NCBI GenBank assembly: GCA_963844695.1
Contig: CAWJPL010000035.1
Span: 1-64,000 of the forward strand
Origin: RYN-230 sp963844695
Lineage (GTDB): Bacteria > Actinomycetota > Actinomycetes > Streptosporangiales > Streptosporangiaceae
DNA length: 64,000 bases
Direction of reading: 5' to 3'
Position numbers and translations under genes: made by a program. Shown here piece by piece: positions 24,994 through 33,926 of this stretch; the stretch's first letter is position 1; every line of letters begins with the position of its first letter. The notes under the pieces were generated by a model, which was given only the letters and a program-made list of their open reading frames with translations, ran no database searches and had not been told where the DNA came from.

Positions 24994-25400
24994 CGACCTG
25001 GCTGATTGACAAGTCAGCCCTCGTCCGCCTGGCCGCCAGCCCTGACGCCGCCGAATGGGCCGGGCGGATCGAGCGCGGGCTGGTGCGGGTCACCACCGTG
25101 ACCCGCCTGGAGGCTGGCTACGCAGCCCGGTCCGGACCGGAGCTGCGAGCTGGATTGCGGCAGCCCCCGTTGTCATCCATGCCGGTCGAACACCTCACCC
25201 CCGCGATCGAGGACAGGGCGGTGGACGTGCTCACCTTGCTCGCCGACCGCGGCCAGCACTGCGCGCCGTCCATACCCGACCTGATCATCGCAGCGACCGC
25301 CGAGCTGGCTGGGCTCACGGTCTTGCACCTACATCAGGACTTCGACGTAATAGCGCAGGTCACCGGCCAGCCCCTTGAGCGGCTGAGCATCGGGCAATGA
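24990..25400 (+). CDS. PIN-domain VapC-like toxin without complete antitoxin
   Basis: Putative ribonuclease of 136 residues. PIN acidic residues are visible as D7 in WLIDKSALVRL, Glu in TRLEAGYAARSG, Asp in IPDLIIAATAELAG and a late Asp in LHQDFDVIAQVTGQP. In VapC these bind Mg2+ to cut tRNA or other RNA. The gene begins in an ATGA overlap with an antitoxin remnant. All active-site residues look intact while its antitoxin is truncated, so the cell must either supply another antitoxin or tolerate the gene through low expression. Confidence 0.85.
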   Translation: MTTWLIDKSALVRLAASPDAAEWAGRIERGLVRVTTVTRLEAGYAARSGPELRAGLRQPPLSSMPVEHLTPAIEDRAVDVLTLLADRGQHCAPSIPDLIIAATAELAGLTVLHLHQDFDVIAQVTGQPLERLSIGQ

Positions 25401-25616
25401 GCGGCCACGCGAAGACCCCGGCGGATGGACTGCGCTGAAGCGCAGGACCGGACAGAAGAGGAAGTTCCCGAGGCGTTGGCGTGCTGCCTGAGGCCGGGAT
25501 GTACGGTCTTACACCCAAAGCATGAGTTGGCCGTGTGGGCCGGGCTTGGTGTTCTCGCCTGACGCCGGGGGGCATGCCAGGTTGCCGCGATCATCGGCGG
25601 CTGGTTGCCTTGGGGC
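25401..25616. other. Intergenic region, no feature seen
   Basis: No gene, repeat or clear regulatory site was recognised between the VapC gene and the phosphotransferase gene. Confidence 0.5.
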
Positions 25617-26621
25617 GTGATCTGTGGCGGCAGCGAGGGCGTCGAGCTCGTCTGCGGCGCATTCGGGCTGACGGCAGAACCCGGAGCCTCGCTCATCCCG
25701 GTGTCGCGGGGTGCGATGGGACGAGTCTGGTGCCTGGATCTGGGCGCGGAGCGCTACGCCGTCAAAGAACTGTTCTGGGAATCTGACGAGGAGTCGGTGC
25801 GCCCGGAAGTAACCTTCACCGCGCACCTGGAGTCCGCCGGTATCCGGCTGCCTGGCAGCCTGCCCGGCCGCGGCGGCCGATTTCTCCAGGAACTGGCCGC
25901 CGATCATGGTGGTGGCTGGCTCCGGCTGTATCGGTGGATTGATGGCGTGCCCGCGGACCTGGCCGACCCAGGGCTGGCCGTCCAGATCGGCGACCTGGCT
26001 GGGCGGCTGCATGCTCTTGCCCGGCCGGACTGGGGTGCGGTCGACCCCTGGTATGAGAGCGTTCCGGGGCCTGCCACCTGGGAGCAGCTCGCGGATGCTG
26101 CGCGCGGGCAAGGAGCCCGCTGGGGGGAGGCGATGGCCGGGCGCGCCGGCTTGCTAGGCGACCTGGCAGATCTAGTGACCCCTATGGCGGGGGACCGGCT
26201 GGTCACCTGCCACCGGGACCTGCACCCCGACAACGTGCTGGTCGAGGCCTCCGGCGAGCTGGCCGTGCTCGACTGGGACGATGCAGGGCCGGCCTGCCCC
26301 GACCGTGAGCTTGCCGGGCTGCTGATGTTCTGGCAAGTCCACGACGACGGCACAGCCGACGATGCCGCAGTGCAGCGCACCCTCGCCGCCTACCGCGCTG
26401 GCGGGGGCCCCGGCCGGCTGCGTGACGAGCAGTCGTTCGGCATGTACATCGCTTGCAGGCTCAACTTCCTGGAGGCCCAGGCCAGCGTGGCGCTGGACCC
26501 GGGCGCGGCCCCCGAACACCGGGCATACGCGTCCAGTGAGATCTCTGACACCCTCGCCCGGCTGCCTATGCCCAGCCTGATCAGCCATCTGACCAGCCTT
26601 GCCGCCGCAACTCTGGGCTGA
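25617..26621 (+). CDS. Aminoglycoside phosphotransferase (APH)-like kinase
   Basis: Protein of about 334 residues with the APH fold. It has the N-lobe Lys in YAVKELFWE, the catalytic loop CHRDLHPDNVLVE and the metal-binding VLDWDDAGPACPD. Actinomycete genomes carry many such kinases; few phosphorylate aminoglycosides, and others act on choline, sugars or unknown metabolites. The start is uncertain: GTG 25617 or TTG 25605 are both possible without a strong ribosome-binding site. It stands alone. Confidence 0.8.
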   Translation: MICGGSEGVELVCGAFGLTAEPGASLIPVSRGAMGRVWCLDLGAERYAVKELFWESDEESVRPEVTFTAHLESAGIRLPGSLPGRGGRFLQELAADHGGGWLRLYRWIDGVPADLADPGLAVQIGDLAGRLHALARPDWGAVDPWYESVPGPATWEQLADAARGQGARWGEAMAGRAGLLGDLADLVTPMAGDRLVTCHRDLHPDNVLVEASGELAVLDWDDAGPACPDRELAGLLMFWQVHDDGTADDAAVQRTLAAYRAGGGPGRLRDEQSFGMYIACRLNFLEAQASVALDPGAAPEHRAYASSEISDTLARLPMPSLISHLTSLAAATLG

Positions 26622-26972
26622 GCCACCCGGAGACCTAGACCAGTCAGGACCAACAGGCACTAAAGGCCGGCCTGTCGGCGGCAAATGCGGACATTCCCCA
26701 TGAGGGAGACGCCGCATAACTATTCGACGTGCCATGAGCCGAGCACACGGCGCACCCTCTGGCGATCCATTTGGCCGGGACGGCCGGTTCAGTCTGTAGC
26801 GATATTTGCTGATAATCGTCGCTGTACCGCCGTGGCTGATGTCACCCGCCAATCACGAAAGGTTATCTGAATAAGCCGGCGGGTAATCACATTCAGGCGG
26901 CCCCGGCCAAAGCGTGTTGCAGCACGCGGCCGGGGCCTTTGCATGGCAACGGAACCTCGGAGGTAACAAGCC
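26622..26972. promoter_or_regulatory. Structured leader upstream of the LysM/lysozyme-like gene
   Basis: No gene is seen in this 350-bp stretch. Two stems lie close to the next gene: ACCCGCC (26844-26850) pairing with GGCGGGT (26878-26884), then a GC-rich hairpin at 26899-26937. LysM and Rpf-type genes in actinomycetes are often controlled by c-di-AMP (ydaO) riboswitches. I cannot confirm the ydaO core here, so the riboswitch is only a candidate. Confidence 0.4.
26899..26937 (+). terminator. Hairpin resembling a terminator/attenuator
   Basis: GGCCCCGGCC pairs with GGCCGGGGCC; inside, GCGTG pairs with CACGC. Only TTT follows, so it is a weak intrinsic terminator. It ends 35 bases before the ATG at 26973, the right place for attenuation. 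Confidence 0.5.
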
Positions 26973-27617
26973 ATGACGCTTATCAGTATTGCAGCTGGCG
27001 GGGTAGCCAAGTCCCTGGTCGCGGTCACGATTTCGCTGCATCCTGGAGCAGCTCAGCCGGCCCGCCACGACATCACGGTTCAGCGGGGTGACTCGCTCAG
27101 CGCGATCAGCCTGCACGAGTACGGGACCGCTGCAGAGTGGCCCGCCCTGTGGTGGGCAAACCGGCGGCAGGTACCCGACCCGTCCACGATCGTGCCCGGG
27201 GAGCGGCTCATCGTGCCCGGCGGGCTGCGGGTCAGCCGATGGCTGGTCCGGGCGGCGCAGGCGGCAACCGCAGCATCGCAGCATGCCCGCCCGGTGGCCA
27301 TGGCGCGCCCGCCTGCCGGTGCCCAGGTGAGCGGTGGCGCCTCGGTGGCGGACACGGTGGCCTCTGCTGCCGCGCGCCGCGCGACGCCGGGCAGCTTCCG
27401 CAGCTGCGTGATCCAGCGGGAGAGCAGCGGAAACCCCAGGGCGGTCAATCGGTCCAGCGGCGCTGGGGGCCTGTACGGTTTCCTGCCGTCCACCTGGCAC
27501 GGCCTCGGTTTTTCTGGCTTGCCAGAGAATGCGTCCGTGGCTGAGCAGAACTACGCCTTCGCCAAGGAGTACGCACAGTCCGGGACCAGCGCTTGGGCCC
27601 CATACGACGGCTGCTGA
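26973..27617 (+). CDS. Secreted LysM plus lysozyme/Rpf-like domain protein
   Basis: Wall-acting protein of 214 residues. An N-terminal hydrophobic segment (residues 1-28) probably exports it. A LysM domain follows (ITVQRGDSLSAISLHEYG, then WWANRRQVPDPSTIVPGERL). The C-terminal lysozyme-like domain has the catalytic Glu in CVIQRESSGNPRAVN and a GLYGFLPSTWHGLGF segment. It resembles the resuscitation-promoting or transglycosylase group, which cleaves peptidoglycan. Its leader holds a hairpin that may regulate it. It stands alone. Confidence 0.82.
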   Translation: MTLISIAAGGVAKSLVAVTISLHPGAAQPARHDITVQRGDSLSAISLHEYGTAAEWPALWWANRRQVPDPSTIVPGERLIVPGGLRVSRWLVRAAQAATAASQHARPVAMARPPAGAQVSGGASVADTVASAAARRATPGSFRSCVIQRESSGNPRAVNRSSGAGGLYGFLPSTWHGLGFSGLPENASVAEQNYAFAKEYAQSGTSAWAPYDGC

Positions 27618-27756
27618 ATGAACCATCGGCAGCACGTCCGCAAATCTGAGCACGCCCGGATCGCGGCTATGCGGAAGCTCGCTCGGTCCCGATTATTCGC
27701 CGCATACCATTTGAGGATCCACGGGCCGTCTGAGCCGGTATGACGCCAGCTGAGTG

Positions 27757-28635
27757 TTAGGGGCGGACGGCGCGGAGCAGGAGGTAGTCAATTATCTGGC
27801 GTCGCCAGAGCAGGTCCACTTGCCTCAGCAGCAGTCGCGCGGCGGTCTGCTGCCCGGCGGGCGCAGCCGTCGCGCCTGCCAGCCGGGCTGCGGCGAGCCG
27901 GAGCGCGGGGGCAATCACGCGGTCCCCGCACACCGTGACCTCCACCTCAGCCAGGCCCGCCGCGCGCGCCGCCGCGGCGATCTGACCCGCTGTCATAGCC
28001 ATGCTGGGCCGAAGTCCGAATACGCGCAGCTGAGTCAGGCCCGCCAGCAGCTCCGCCGGGCTCACCGGCCACCGCTGGACAGGGATGTCGGAGATGCTCA
28101 GCACACCGCCCGGACGCAGCACCCGGTAACACTCTTCGAAAAAAGCCTTGCGTGAGAGGAAATGGAACGCGGCCTCCACACTGATGACTCCATCGATGGT
28201 CGCATCGGCGACCGGCAGCCGGGCTGCGTCTCCGGCCACGGCCGCAGCCGCGGCCTCCCTGAGGCGCTCCCGGCCCGCCCTCAGCTGCCACTCGGTGATG
28301 TTGACCGCCACCAGCCGGCGCGGGCGGACCACCTCGGCGATCAGCGGATCCTGGGTACCGAGCCCGTTCCCTGCATCCAGGATCACACCCCCGGCGGGCA
28401 GCGCGGACGCGAGCGTCGCTACCAGCCGGCGGCAAGCGTCCCCGGCCTCACCCTCCGAACCCAGCCCCTCCCACAAGCCCAGGTTCAGCCATCCCGGGGC
28501 CGGGGCCAGGAAGAAGTCTGATCCGATGCTCTCGTAAACGCGTGCGGCCGGATTCCGGCCCGGCCAGAACATCGCAGCGGCATGCCGCGCATGCTGGCCT
28601 GTCCATCCCGCGATCCACGTCGGCTTAAGTGCCAT
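27757..28635 (-). CDS. SAM-dependent methyltransferase, natural-product type
   Basis: Enzyme of 292 residues. Motif I is ILDAGNGLGTQDPL, a slightly unusual form. The strand-2 acidic residue is replaced by VAVNITEWQL, as in the EryG/sterol methyltransferase group, and motif II reads DGVISVEAAFHFLSRKAFF. Members often methylate lipids or polyketide sugars. ATG 28635 is preferred; an ATG at 28662 is possible. The C-terminal third is Ala/Arg/Leu-rich (LRLAAARLAGATAA). No biosynthetic cluster surrounds it. Confidence 0.8.
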   Translation of the reverse strand: MALKPTWIAGWTGQHARHAAAMFWPGRNPAARVYESIGSDFFLAPAPGWLNLGLWEGLGSEGEAGDACRRLVATLASALPAGGVILDAGNGLGTQDPLIAEVVRPRRLVAVNITEWQLRAGRERLREAAAAAVAGDAARLPVADATIDGVISVEAAFHFLSRKAFFEECYRVLRPGGVLSISDIPVQRWPVSPAELLAGLTQLRVFGLRPSMAMTAGQIAAAARAAGLAEVEVTVCGDRVIAPALRLAAARLAGATAAPAGQQTAARLLLRQVDLLWRRQIIDYLLLRAVRP

Positions 28636-28748
28636 CCCACACCCCACCCTACGGAACACCATCCCCAGGCACGCCTGACCACACGGGTACCAAAGTCACC
28701 TAGTGGTTAACCCGCACGCCGGCGGCATAAGCGGATATTGGGGGAGTC

Positions 28749-29231
28749 TCAGTAGTCCCAGAATCCTGTGCTGGTCAGCCTCAGGTACAAGACGTGAGCG
28801 GCGCGTCCATACGTCCACCGCATGCGGCTGAACGCGGCCGTGCCCCGGTGAGTGATCACTTGGTGGAGGTAGATCTTGACGTTGTATACGTCGTACGGGC
28901 AGAGGGGGGCCGGATGGCAATTGGGGTTGTGCAGTTCGTGCAGCTTGCCGGTCCCGTTTCCGTAGGTCCCGCTCCACTGCTGCCAGGTCAGGCCGGTGAG
29001 GAATGGTGCCCCTCCCTGCCCGATCTCGATATCTGCGGGTGACCGCACCATGTGAGACCAGCCGGTCGTGTGAGCGTCCATTACCGGGGTGGTGACCGAA
29101 CCTGCCGCGGGGCTCAACCAGAGGGAGCCACCCAGCAGCACCGCACCGAGGCACAGCGCAGTGACCCGATTCCTGATCAATCTCTTCCCCTTCCGGCTGA
29201 GGAGTTTCACTGCGCGCGCCATGGCAGTCAT
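28749..29231 (-). CDS. Small secreted protein of unknown function
   Basis: Protein of 160 residues with an Arg/Lys-rich start, a hydrophobic core (VTALCLGAVLLGGSLWLSPA) and a likely AxA-type cleavage near residue 43. The mature part has two Cys (NCHPAPLC) and many aromatic residues (GLTWQQWSGTYGNG, WTYGRAAHVLYLRL). ATG 29231 follows GGGGGAGGAAG. I do not recognise a family; it is a secreted beta-rich protein by appearance. Confidence 0.65.
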   Translation of the reverse strand: MTAMARAVKLLSRKGKRLIRNRVTALCLGAVLLGGSLWLSPAAGSVTTPVMDAHTTGWSHMVRSPADIEIGQGGAPFLTGLTWQQWSGTYGNGTGKLHELHNPNCHPAPLCPYDVYNVKIYLHQVITHRGTAAFSRMRWTYGRAAHVLYLRLTSTGFWDY

Positions 29232-29373
29232 TGCTTCCTCCCCCGGGCCTCCGGGAGTTCCCCCGGTCCCGCTGCTGGTAGGACGCGCCGAACAGCCTGC
29301 GCGTTGTCAACACCGACTACAGGAGATGCCACCAACGATGAGGTGCCCTCTGGCACCCGGGCCCGGCGACAGG

Positions 29374-29844
29374 TCAGGGCAGGGCAGGATCCGGGTGGCC
29401 GGAAAAGAAACTGTTTGCGGCGCCGTCGTCGATGAGCGAGTGGTCCGCCAGCCATTGCACGGCACGGCGGCTGGCCCTGGTGTCCCGGAACGCGTACCAG
29501 GCCGGCAGCAGGTCCGGATGTTCTGCGCAGAGTTCGTCTTTGAACCGGCGGAAGGCTCCCTTGCCCTGGATAGCCCGGGCCAGCCTGCGCCCGGCGCGCT
29601 CGTCGGTGACTGCGTCGGCGAAGTCGGCCATGTCCTGGTACCAGATCCACGACGGCAGCGGCTCGATGAGGATCAGGTCCAGTTCGTCGAGGTCGACTGG
29701 TGTCTGCCCGTCGATGCCGGTGTCAGCGGTCCAGAACGCGATCTCTCCGGTGTCGGGGTTGATCAGCCAGTGGTGTTCGTAGTCGGTCTGGTCGGCCAGC
29801 GCGCTGGCGATCTCCTCCAGATCCAGGCTGCTCAGCTCAAGCAC
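29374..29844 (-). CDS. UPF0158 family protein
   Basis: Protein of about 156 residues. Family features are LDLEEIASALADQTDYEHHW, PDTGEIAFWTADTGIDG, a PLPSWIWYQDMADFAD segment and FRRFKDELCAEHPDLLPAW followed by WLADHSL. The function of the family is unknown. The frame is open upstream and runs into a LanC-like remnant; I place the start near GTG 29844, because family proteins begin just there, although no well-spaced ribosome-binding site is seen. It may instead be translated as part of a fusion from the remnant. Confidence 0.75.
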   Translation of the reverse strand: MLELSSLDLEEIASALADQTDYEHHWLINPDTGEIAFWTADTGIDGQTPVDLDELDLILIEPLPSWIWYQDMADFADAVTDERAGRRLARAIQGKGAFRRFKDELCAEHPDLLPAWYAFRDTRASRRAVQWLADHSLIDDGAANSFFSGHPDPALP

Positions 29845-29949
29845 CAGGCCAGGATAGATCTCCCCCGCTACCTGCGCTGAAGTACCGGAACGCCCGGCTC
29901 GCGGCACGTCAGCGCGCTTCCGGTCGGTGGCTAAGGCAAGTCCGGAGAA

Positions 29950-30657
29950 CATCTCGGTGGGTGTGGACGGTGCGGAGCCGAGGAACCGCCACCATCCCCC
30001 GGTTTCGTCGCGGATGGCGCGCTCGACGAGGACGTCCGCCATGGTGCGCGCCCCCTGCAGCAAGGTGCCGTAAGCCGCCTGGCCGGAACCGTCCTGCGCG
30101 GCGTCGAGCAGGACGTCCCCGGCCCCGGCGGTGCCGCAGCAGCGGCCGTCGTTTTCCCAGAAACCCGGGCGCAGGCGCTGCGGGACACCGGAGGCCAGGA
30201 TCGAGCGCAGGCACCGTTGCCGCAGCCCGGTGACGCCGAGCCCGGCGACAGTGTCCACGCCGGCGTGCGCCAGTGCCGGGAACAGCTGTGACGTTCCCGC
30301 TGGCCCGTGGCATCAGGTGTCCGTGACCGGTTCCACGTCACGGCGGGAGTACGGCAGGGTGTGCGGGATGATGAACCCGCCGTCAGCGAGCGAGCCCACG
30401 GTGAGCAGATGCTGCGCGCCGTGGCGGGCGGCCACGATGAAGTCATCACGGTTCAGGGCCGCTCCGGCGATCGCCAGTGCGGTGGTTAACCCAGCCGTCC
30501 CGTGGGAGTAGTTCGGCATCCTGCTCGTCCGGCCCGGCAGCATCTCCCAGTCCAGGCCATCCTTGGTCAGGAGCCTCAACGGTGACGGCCACGGTGCCCC
30601 CGCCGTTCCAGCTGTATCCCGCGGAACAGCGGCAAGGCCCGGGCCAGTGTTGTTCAC
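29950..30657 (-). pseudogene. LanC-like cyclase remnant with nonsense codon
   Basis: The first part reads MPNYSHGTAGLTTALAIAGA, then PHTLPYSRRDVEPVTDT, then TGA at 30313-30315. The frame continues CHGPAGTSQLFPALAHAG, then GFWENDGRCCGTAGAGDVLL and GGWWRFLGSAPS. Relatives have TrpCysHisGly at the stop, so TGG has become TGA. The usual N-terminal helices and the C-terminal GWMQGAAG region are also missing. It is therefore a dead fragment of a lanthionine-synthetase-C-like gene, fused in frame to the UPF0158 gene. Confidence 0.7.
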
Positions 30658-30858
30658 CTACGACGTCGATGACGAACGGCTCGTGATTCGCCGAGCGAGA
30701 GAGGGCGGCACGGCCTATGACTGGCTCAGCGGGCCTAATAAGGGCTACGGATTCGGGTCGAGCGGGACACCGAACCGTTCGATGGAGGAGCACCGGGAGA
30801 GCATCCGCGTCTTCCCGCCATGATCGATCCCAATACGGGCTACATTGGGAAAGACTGA
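30647..30858 (+). pseudogene. Small actinomycete gene of unknown function, frameshifted
   Basis: From GTG 30647 the frame reads FTYDVDDERLVIRRAREGGT, then YDWLSGPNKGYGFG and EEHRESIRVFPP, and stops. The next frame supplies MIDPNTGYIGKD and a stop at 30858. Related small proteins read through as SIRDFLAxIDPxTGYI, so one base was lost near 30820. Function is unknown. It overlaps the 5' edge of the LanC remnant on the other strand. Confidence 0.55.
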
Positions 30859-31036
30859 GGGAACCGTGTAATCCACTCTAACCCGTGCCAGACACACTGA
30901 AGTGATCTCAGCGAAATAGATCCGGCAGTAGATCCACCGCTGACGAGCCGCGTCCATGATCGTGGTGTATGAGAGTGGCGCCTCGTATTCTCATGGTTGA
31001 ATCATCTCAATTGTCATACTGGAAAGAGGCGCTGCG

Positions 31037-31774
31037 TCAGTGCGGGGTGAGGACGTCGAACTCGTTGCCCTCCGGGTCGGCCAGGCACGTCCACGGGACG
31101 TCGCCCTGGCCGAGGTCGATGTCGGTGGCGCCGAGTGCCCGCAGGCGCGCCACCTCTGCCGCCTGATCGTCACCGGGGTAGGGCCGGAGGTCGAGGTGAA
31201 CGCGGTTCTTCACGGTCTTCATGTCGGGCGTGCGCAGGAATAGGAGATACGGTCCGACACCCTTGGCGGAGCGCAGCACCGCGTGATCGCCGGTCACCTC
31301 GTGCAGGGTCCAGTCCATCGCCTCGTCCCAGAACCGGGCCATGGCCCGGGGGTCCGCGCAGTCGACCGTCACCGCAGCCACTGGCCCGGTGTCTCGGCCG
31401 CCCGGCCAGGGCGCCAGCACGCAGAACTCGTTGCCCTCCGGGTCGGCCAGGACGGTCCATGAGACGTCGCCCTGGCCCACGTCGGCGGGTGTCGCGCCGA
31501 GATCCCGCAGGCGCGCGACCAGGTCCGCCTGATGGGCCGCAGAGGTGGTGGCGAGATCGAGGTGCACGCGGTTCTTCACCGTCTTGGGTTCCGGGACGGC
31601 AATGACGTCGATGCAGACGGCGGCGGGGTCGGGATAGACGAAGCCTGTGGGTTCGACGTTGGTCACGCCGGGTCCCTCGCTGGAAACACCCCAGCCCAGC
31701 GCCTCCGCCCAGAACCGGCCGACCGCGGAGTCATCCCGGGCATTCATCGCAACCTGAACCAGCCGCAGAGTCAC
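31037..31774 (-). CDS. VOC family protein, two glyoxalase-like domains
   Basis: Protein of 245 residues with two similar glyoxalase/bleomycin-resistance modules. Domain 1 ends VGQGDVSWTVLADPEGNEFC and domain 2 ends LGQGDVPWTCLADPEGNEFD, and both contain KTVKNRVHLDL. The PEGNEF Glu and the HLDL His are typical VOC metal ligands. The GTG at 31774 (VTLRLVQVAMNA) is the likely start. The two halves probably arose by duplication. It may act on a small electrophile or sequester a drug. Confidence 0.82.
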   Translation of the reverse strand: MTLRLVQVAMNARDDSAVGRFWAEALGWGVSSEGPGVTNVEPTGFVYPDPAAVCIDVIAVPEPKTVKNRVHLDLATTSAAHQADLVARLRDLGATPADVGQGDVSWTVLADPEGNEFCVLAPWPGGRDTGPVAAVTVDCADPRAMARFWDEAMDWTLHEVTGDHAVLRSAKGVGPYLLFLRTPDMKTVKNRVHLDLRPYPGDDQAAEVARLRALGATDIDLGQGDVPWTCLADPEGNEFDVLTPH

Positions 31775-31985
31775 GCTGCCAACCCTACGCTCAGCTGGCT
31801 GAACGTAATGAACCTGTCGGGCATGGCCATACACCACTCCCGTGAACGGCAAACGCTGACGAGCCTCATCGCGGCAGATGAGGATGTTCAAGCACAGAGT
31901 ACAACCCTGGCGTGCCTTTCCGTTTCAAGGGTTCATGGGATTCTCCGGCCGGGATTCTCATCCCAGCATGGTGCATGCTGTAGTT

Positions 31986-32470
31986 TCAGGCCCCCAGCCT
32001 TACCACCTGGGCCAGTTCGTGGACGCCTGGGATGTTGGGGTATCGCTTACTCAGATCAGTGACGATGCCTCGGATCGCGGGTCTATCACGAACTTCGGCG
32101 GGCGCATGGCTGTGAGCATCTAGCAGCGAGTGCACTGTCTGCTCTGGCTTGCCCCACTGCCACCACGCCCGGGCGAGGTCAGTAAACAGGCGTCCGCGAC
32201 GTTCAGGTGTTGGGAACTGCTCAGGGTGGAGTCGACGGCCAACACCTACGGCCGATCCCGCGTCGCCCAGAGACCAGTGCACGCCGACTCGGTAGAGAGC
32301 AACCTGCGCCGCGTCCACGCTGAAAGGTCCGCCTGAAACGGACGTGGCTGGAGCCGACGCACGGCATGCTCGGCATCTCTGATCATCTCTATGGCTCGAG
32401 CACGGTTTCCAGCTTGAGCAGCTGTATAGGCGCAGGTGCAGAGCATTTGCGCGTACGCGGCGGCCTCGGC
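31986..32470 (-). pseudogene. XRE-type regulator, C-terminal remnant
   Basis: Two frames together give the TPR-like tail of a common actinomycete XRE regulator. Upstream frame: YTAAQAGNRARAIEMIRDAE. Downstream frame: AQVALYRVGVHWSLGDAGSA, then RGRLFTDLARAWWQWGKPEQ and VRDRPAIRGIVTDLSKRYP. The frame changes near 32335. The helix-turn-helix half is absent; the remnant ends where the truncated ISAzo13-type transposase begins (about 32475). Confidence 0.65.
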
Positions 32471-32478
32471 GGCGCAGG

Positions 32479-33756
32479 GTCTCCGCGGACACTGTCGGTG
32501 ACCTGCTGCGGGCCGAGGGGTTCCGCCTGCTAGGCAACGCCAAGACCATCGAGGGCAGACGGCACCCGGACCGGGACGCCCAGTTCCGTTACATCAGCGA
32601 GCAGGCCACGGCTCACCAGGCGGCCGGCCAGCCGGTGATCAGCGTGGACACCAAGAAGAAGGAGCTGGTCGGGGCGTTCCGCAACGGCGGCCGGGAATGG
32701 CGGCCAGAGGGCGAGCCGGCCAGGGTCAGCACCCACGACTTCCCGGACCTGGAGCTGGGCAAGGCCATTCCTTACGGGGTCTACGACGTGGCGGCCAGCG
32801 CCGGCTGGGTCAACGTCGGCACCGACCACGACACTGCCGCGTTCGCCGTGGAGTCGGTCCGCCGCTGGTGGGACAGCGCGGGGAAAGCCGCCTACCCGGG
32901 CGCGTCGCGGCTGCTGGTCACCGCGGACGCCGGCGGGTCCAACGGGTACCGCACCCGGGCGTGGAAAGCCGAGCTGGCCGCTTTTGCCCTGGAAGCCGGG
33001 CTGTCGGTCACGGTCTGTCACTTCCCGCCCGGCACCTCCAAGTGGAACAAGATCGAGCACCGGCTGTTCTCCCACATCACCCTCAACTGGCGTGGGCGGC
33101 CGCTGACCAGCCACGAGGTCATCGTCAACACCATCGCCGCGACCACTACCCGCACCGGGTTACGGGTGCACGCCGAGCTTGACCAAGGCAGCTACCCGGA
33201 CGGGGTCAAGGTCAGCGACGAGCAGATGGCCTGCCTCCCCCTGGACCGCCACGGCTGGCACGGCGACTGGAACTACACCCTGCGCCCCGAGCCGCCTCCG
33301 CCGCCCCCGCCAAGACCGCCCGCCCGCGAACCCGAGCGTCCCGGCTGGGCGAACCCGGCCCTGACCGGCCTGACCGCCGCCCAGTGGGAGCAGCTGATCA
33401 CCACGCTGGCCACCCCCTACCAGGCCCAGCGCGAAGCCGCCCTCTACATCGCCCGCGGCGGCCCGCCCACCCGCAAGCCTGCCGTCAGGCACCCGCCCGC
33501 GCTCACCCTCGCCGAGCAGGTCCTGATCACCGTGCTGCGCCAGCGTTTCCGGCTGCCCCGGCCCGAACTCGCCGAGCTGTTCGGTGTCGTGACCGGCACC
33601 ATCGCCAAAGCAGAACGCCAGGCCCGGCCGCTACTCCAACAGCACGGCCATCAGATCAAGCCAGCCCCGATACCGATCAAGACCCTGGCTGAGCTGACCG
33701 CCTACGCCTCGGCTCACGGAGTCGAGCTGACCCCGAAAGCCAAACCAGCGTGTTAA
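32479..33756 (+). pseudogene. ISAzo13-type transposase, 5'-truncated
   Basis: The frame enters at VSADTVGDLLRAEGFRLLGN without a start and runs to a normal stop at 33756. DDE residues are in VISVDTKKKELVG, VTADAGGSNGYR and KWNKIEHRLFSHI. A Pro-rich linker (PEPPPPPPPRPP) precedes a C-terminal helical domain, as in actinomycete members. About the first 120 residues of a usual member are missing and replaced by the XRE remnant on the other strand. No inverted repeats were found, so it is an immobile remnant. Confidence 0.75.
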
Positions 33757-33926
33757 TAATCTGCGAACCCTAAGTGGCATTGAGCCTTGACCCGGCCGCC
33801 GCTCCCCAGGGATTTGTGCCCGCGAGGACGACGGGCGGGACCAGGTGCTCAGTGAGTACATCTTCATGCCGGCCGCGAAATTAGTAGCCCCGGGGTCCGT
33901 CCGCGCAGGCGATTCGTTCGTACGTG

